A stretch of 64,000 bases of DNA from CAXXHQ01 sp963665265 (GTDB lineage Bacteria > Planctomycetota > Planctomycetia > Pirellulales > Thermoguttaceae). How positions within the stretch are numbered: position 1 is the stretch's first letter; every line of letters starts with the position of its first letter. The stretch is taken from contig OY762224.2 in assembly GCA_963665265.2 (NCBI GenBank), forward strand, positions 806,001 through 870,000, in the 5' to 3' direction. Both the position numbers and the translations under genes were made by a program. Positions 61,791-64,000 of the stretch are shown piece after piece. The notes under the pieces are model-generated. The model ran no database searches, was not told where the DNA came from, and saw only the letters and a list, made by a program, of their open reading frames with translations.

Positions 61791-64000
61791 GCTTTTTTCT
61801 TCGCGGCTTTTTTGGCGGGCGCTTTTTTCTTGGCCGTTTTCTTTACAGTCTTTTTCTCGGCCGTCGCCGTTTTGGCGGTCTTCGCCGTCTTCGTCGAGGC
61901 TTTACGCCGTCCCTTTTTGCTCGGGCCGGCGTCGGCGCGGGCTTGCAGCAATTCCAAGGCGTAGGCGAAGGTCAATTCCTCGACGTTGAAATTGCGAGGC
62001 AACGAAGCGTTCGTCGTTCCGTCGGTAACGTAAGGCCCGTAGCGCCCGTCGAGCAATCGGACCGGCTCGCTCGTCACCGGCGAGTTTTCAAAAGTCTTTA
62101 ACGGTTCGCGTTTGACGGTCGTTCCGCCTCGGCGATTCTGCTTCGGTTGAGCCAATAACTCCAAGGCTTGTTCGAGCGTGACGTCTAACGGCGACAGACC
62201 GGAGAGGGAACGGGTTTCCTCGCCGCACTTAACATACGGTCCGAATCGGCCGTTGAAGGCTTCGACCTTGTCGCCCGAAGTCGGATTGACGCCCAACGTT
62301 CGCGGCAGCGTAAGGAGCTTGAGAGCGGTTTCCAAATCGACGCTTTCAGGGCCCATTCCTTTGAGGAGCGAGGCGTTTTGCGGCTTGTCTTCGTCTCCTT
62401 CGGCTCCGCCGCGTTGCACGTACGGTCCGAATCGTCCGCTCTTTAAGAAGACGGGCTTGCCGGTGTCTGGGCAAAAGCCAAGCGGCTCTTCGCCTTGGGC
62501 CGCCGTGTTCAGCAGTTCGACCGCTTTCTCGATCGACAATTCGTCGGGCGGAAGTTTGTCGGGCAGGCTCGCGCGGCGTTCGCCTTGTTCGAGGAACGGG
62601 CCGAAACGACCGACGCGAACGAAAATTTCCTCGCCGTCTTCCGGCGCGCCGATCGAGATGCGGCAGACGTTTCGGGCGTCGATCTCGTCGATCTTATTCT
62701 TGAGCTGCAACTTCAGGCCGGGGTGACCGTCGCCGAAGTAGAACTCGCGGAGATAGTCGGCCGGCTTCATTTCGCCGCGGCTAATGGCGTCCAACTCGTC
62801 TTCCAACTCGGCCGTGAACTTGTAATCGACCAAGTCGGGTAAATGCGATTCGAGCAGTTGCGAAACGGCGAAGGCGGTCCACGTGGGAGCCAAGACGTTG
62901 CTCTGCAATTTGAAAACGTATTCGCGCTCGAGAATCGTATCGATGATCGAAGCGTAGGTGCTCGGACGGCCGATGCCCATTTCTTCCAAAGCGCGGGTCA
63001 ACGACGCTTCGCTAAACCGATTTGGCGGCTGAGTGACGTGGATTTTCGGCAGCAGCTCGCGGCAATCGAGCGCTTCGCCCACGGCGACGCGGGGCAAGGT
63101 CGTTTCGCGCTCGGCCAAGTCGGCCTCGGGGTCGTCGGAGCCTTCGACGTAGGCTCGTAAGTAGCCGGGAAAGTCGATCGTCTTTCCGCTAACCTGAAAC
63201 GCGGCGCCGTCGAGATCGGTCGTTATTACGGTGCGATGGCCCGTCGAGTCGGACATTTGGCTCGCCACCGTTCGCTTCCAAATCATGTCGTAGAGCTTGA
63301 ACTGATCGGGCGAAAGTTTGTCGCGGAGAGCCTCGGGAAGTTCGAACGACGCGCCGGCCGGGCGAATGGCTTCGTGCGCCTCCTGCGCGTTCTTCACCTT
63401 CGTTTGGTACGTGCGCGGCGAAGAGGGAAGATACTCGGCTCCGTACTGCGACGAAATGATCGAACGGGCGGCGTCGATCGCCTGCGTTGATAAGTTCGTC
63501 GAGTCGGTACGCATGTAGGTGATGTAACCGTTTTCGTACAGGCTCTGCGCGATTTGCATCGTATGCCGCGCCGTTAGGCGATACTTGCGGTTGCCCTCTT
63601 GCTGCAACGTGCTGGTGGTGAACGGCGGATACGGACGGCTCGAATAAGGTTTATCGTCGACTTGCGCGACGGTCGCCTTGCCCTGGGCCAGCTTTTGCAT
63701 CAGGGCGTTGACCTCGGTCTCGTCGAGCAACAGCAAAGCGGGGTCTTTAATCTTGCCGGTGCTGGAGTCGAAGTCGCGGCTATCGGGAATTTTGCGTCCG
63801 TCGACGGAGATCAATTCGGCTTGGAACGACTCGTTTTTCGCCGTGGAGAACGTGGCGAGGAGATCCCAATACGAGGCCGAGCGGAACGCCATGCGAAGCC
63901 GTTCGCGTTCGACGATCAACCGGACGGCGACGCTTTGCACGCGGCCGGCCGAAAGTCGCGGCCGAACTTTGCGCCACAGCAGGGGGGAAACGTCGTATCC
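61787..64000 (-). CDS. topA: DNA topoisomerase I (5' end beyond the window)
   Basis: Type IA topoisomerase that relaxes negative supercoils; about 737 C-terminal residues are visible and the TOPRIM part lies outside. The frame is open to base 64000 (GYDVSPLLWRKVRPRLSAGR). The catalytic Tyr lies in GYITYMRTDSTNLS. Downstream are the conserved EAHEAIRPAG and MGIGRPSTYASII. The C-terminus has four repeats with the G-R-F-G-P-Y/F pattern instead of classical Cys4 zinc fingers. It ends in a Lys/Ala-rich, histone H1-like tail of about 45 residues. The stop codon overlaps a REP-like element. Confidence 0.95.
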   Translation of the reverse strand, partial: GYDVSPLLWRKVRPRLSAGRVQSVAVRLIVERERLRMAFRSASYWDLLATFSTAKNESFQAELISVDGRKIPDSRDFDSSTGKIKDPALLLLDETEVNALMQKLAQGKATVAQVDDKPYSSRPYPPFTTSTLQQEGNRKYRLTARHTMQIAQSLYENGYITYMRTDSTNLSTQAIDAARSIISSQYGAEYLPSSPRTYQTKVKNAQEAHEAIRPAGASFELPEALRDKLSPDQFKLYDMIWKRTVASQMSDSTGHRTVITTDLDGAAFQVSGKTIDFPGYLRAYVEGSDDPEADLAERETTLPRVAVGEALDCRELLPKIHVTQPPNRFSEASLTRALEEMGIGRPSTYASIIDTILEREYVFKLQSNVLAPTWTAFAVSQLLESHLPDLVDYKFTAELEDELDAISRGEMKPADYLREFYFGDGHPGLKLQLKNKIDEIDARNVCRISIGAPEDGEEIFVRVGRFGPFLEQGERRASLPDKLPPDELSIEKAVELLNTAAQGEEPLGFCPDTGKPVFLKSGRFGPYVQRGGAEGDEDKPQNASLLKGMGPESVDLETALKLLTLPRTLGVNPTSGDKVEAFNGRFGPYVKCGEETRSLSGLSPLDVTLEQALELLAQPKQNRRGGTTVKREPLKTFENSPVTSEPVRLLDGRYGPYVTDGTTNASLPRNFNVEELTFAYALELLQARADAGPSKKGRRKASTKTAKTAKTATAEKKTVKKTAKKKAPAKKAAKKKA

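Overview
The window looks like a moderately GC-rich chromosome segment of a planctomycete (Planctomycetota, probably a Pirellula-like lineage). The indications are a DUF1559 pseudopilin-like protein ending in an H-x9-DG motif, an ECF sigma factor paired with a Ser/Thr kinase, an EF-Tu whose switch I reads KTVTI instead of RGITI, a zinc-ribbon/PilM-like fusion next to a long secretin, and phage-terminase-like genes without a phage. No rRNA, CRISPR array or insertion sequence was seen.

Bases 1-11618, all minus strand, hold the classical translation/transcription locus. In transcription order it is tRNA-Thr(TGT), tRNA-Tyr, tRNA-Gly, tRNA-Thr(GGT), tuf, tRNA-Trp, secE, nusG, rplK, rplA, rplJ, rplL, rpoB and rpoC (cut by the left edge). 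A strong terminator after rplL and a 916-bp gap suggest rpoBC is transcribed separately. Bases 12096-15998 (plus) carry panD, a TMTC-like membrane protein with TPRs, and an MgtC/DUF4010 protein.

Bases 16030-20769 are an accessory island on the minus strand: a truncated small-terminase-like ORF, a terminase large-subunit-like ATPase/nuclease, an intact small-terminase-like HTH protein, and an ABC-ATPase fused to a GNAT domain that resembles phage Mom-type DNA modification enzymes. REP-like palindromes (GTAG plus stem-loop) and a multi-hairpin repeat lie around and inside it. No head, tail, portal or integrase gene is present. This is the most unusual system in the window.

Bases 20809-24614 (minus) are an ECF sigma - kinase with anti-sigma-like zinc motif - secreted carbohydrate-binding-like protein operon with a strong terminator. 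Bases 24848-29157 (plus) carry a glutamine amidotransferase, def, fmt, a small membrane protein and miaB. Bases 29467-39491 (plus) hold a TolC-like protein, an orphan chemoreceptor, and a TetR-MFP-RND efflux operon with a likely TetR operator over the tetR start.

Bases 39842-51809 are a cell-envelope/secretion region: DUF1559 pseudopilin, lipoprotein, zinc-ribbon/PilM fusion with an apparently permuted PilM C-terminal piece, secretin, a second lipoprotein, and a BON-domain protein on the other strand whose 3' end overlaps it. Bases 52048-57900 hold tsaE, a large exported glycosidase-like protein, a small helical protein and a kinase with a degenerate receiver domain. Bases 57956-64000 hold trxA (promoter and terminator both visible), a structured non-coding stretch, a POT peptide transporter, a D-lactate dehydrogenase-like enzyme and topA (5' end beyond the right edge).
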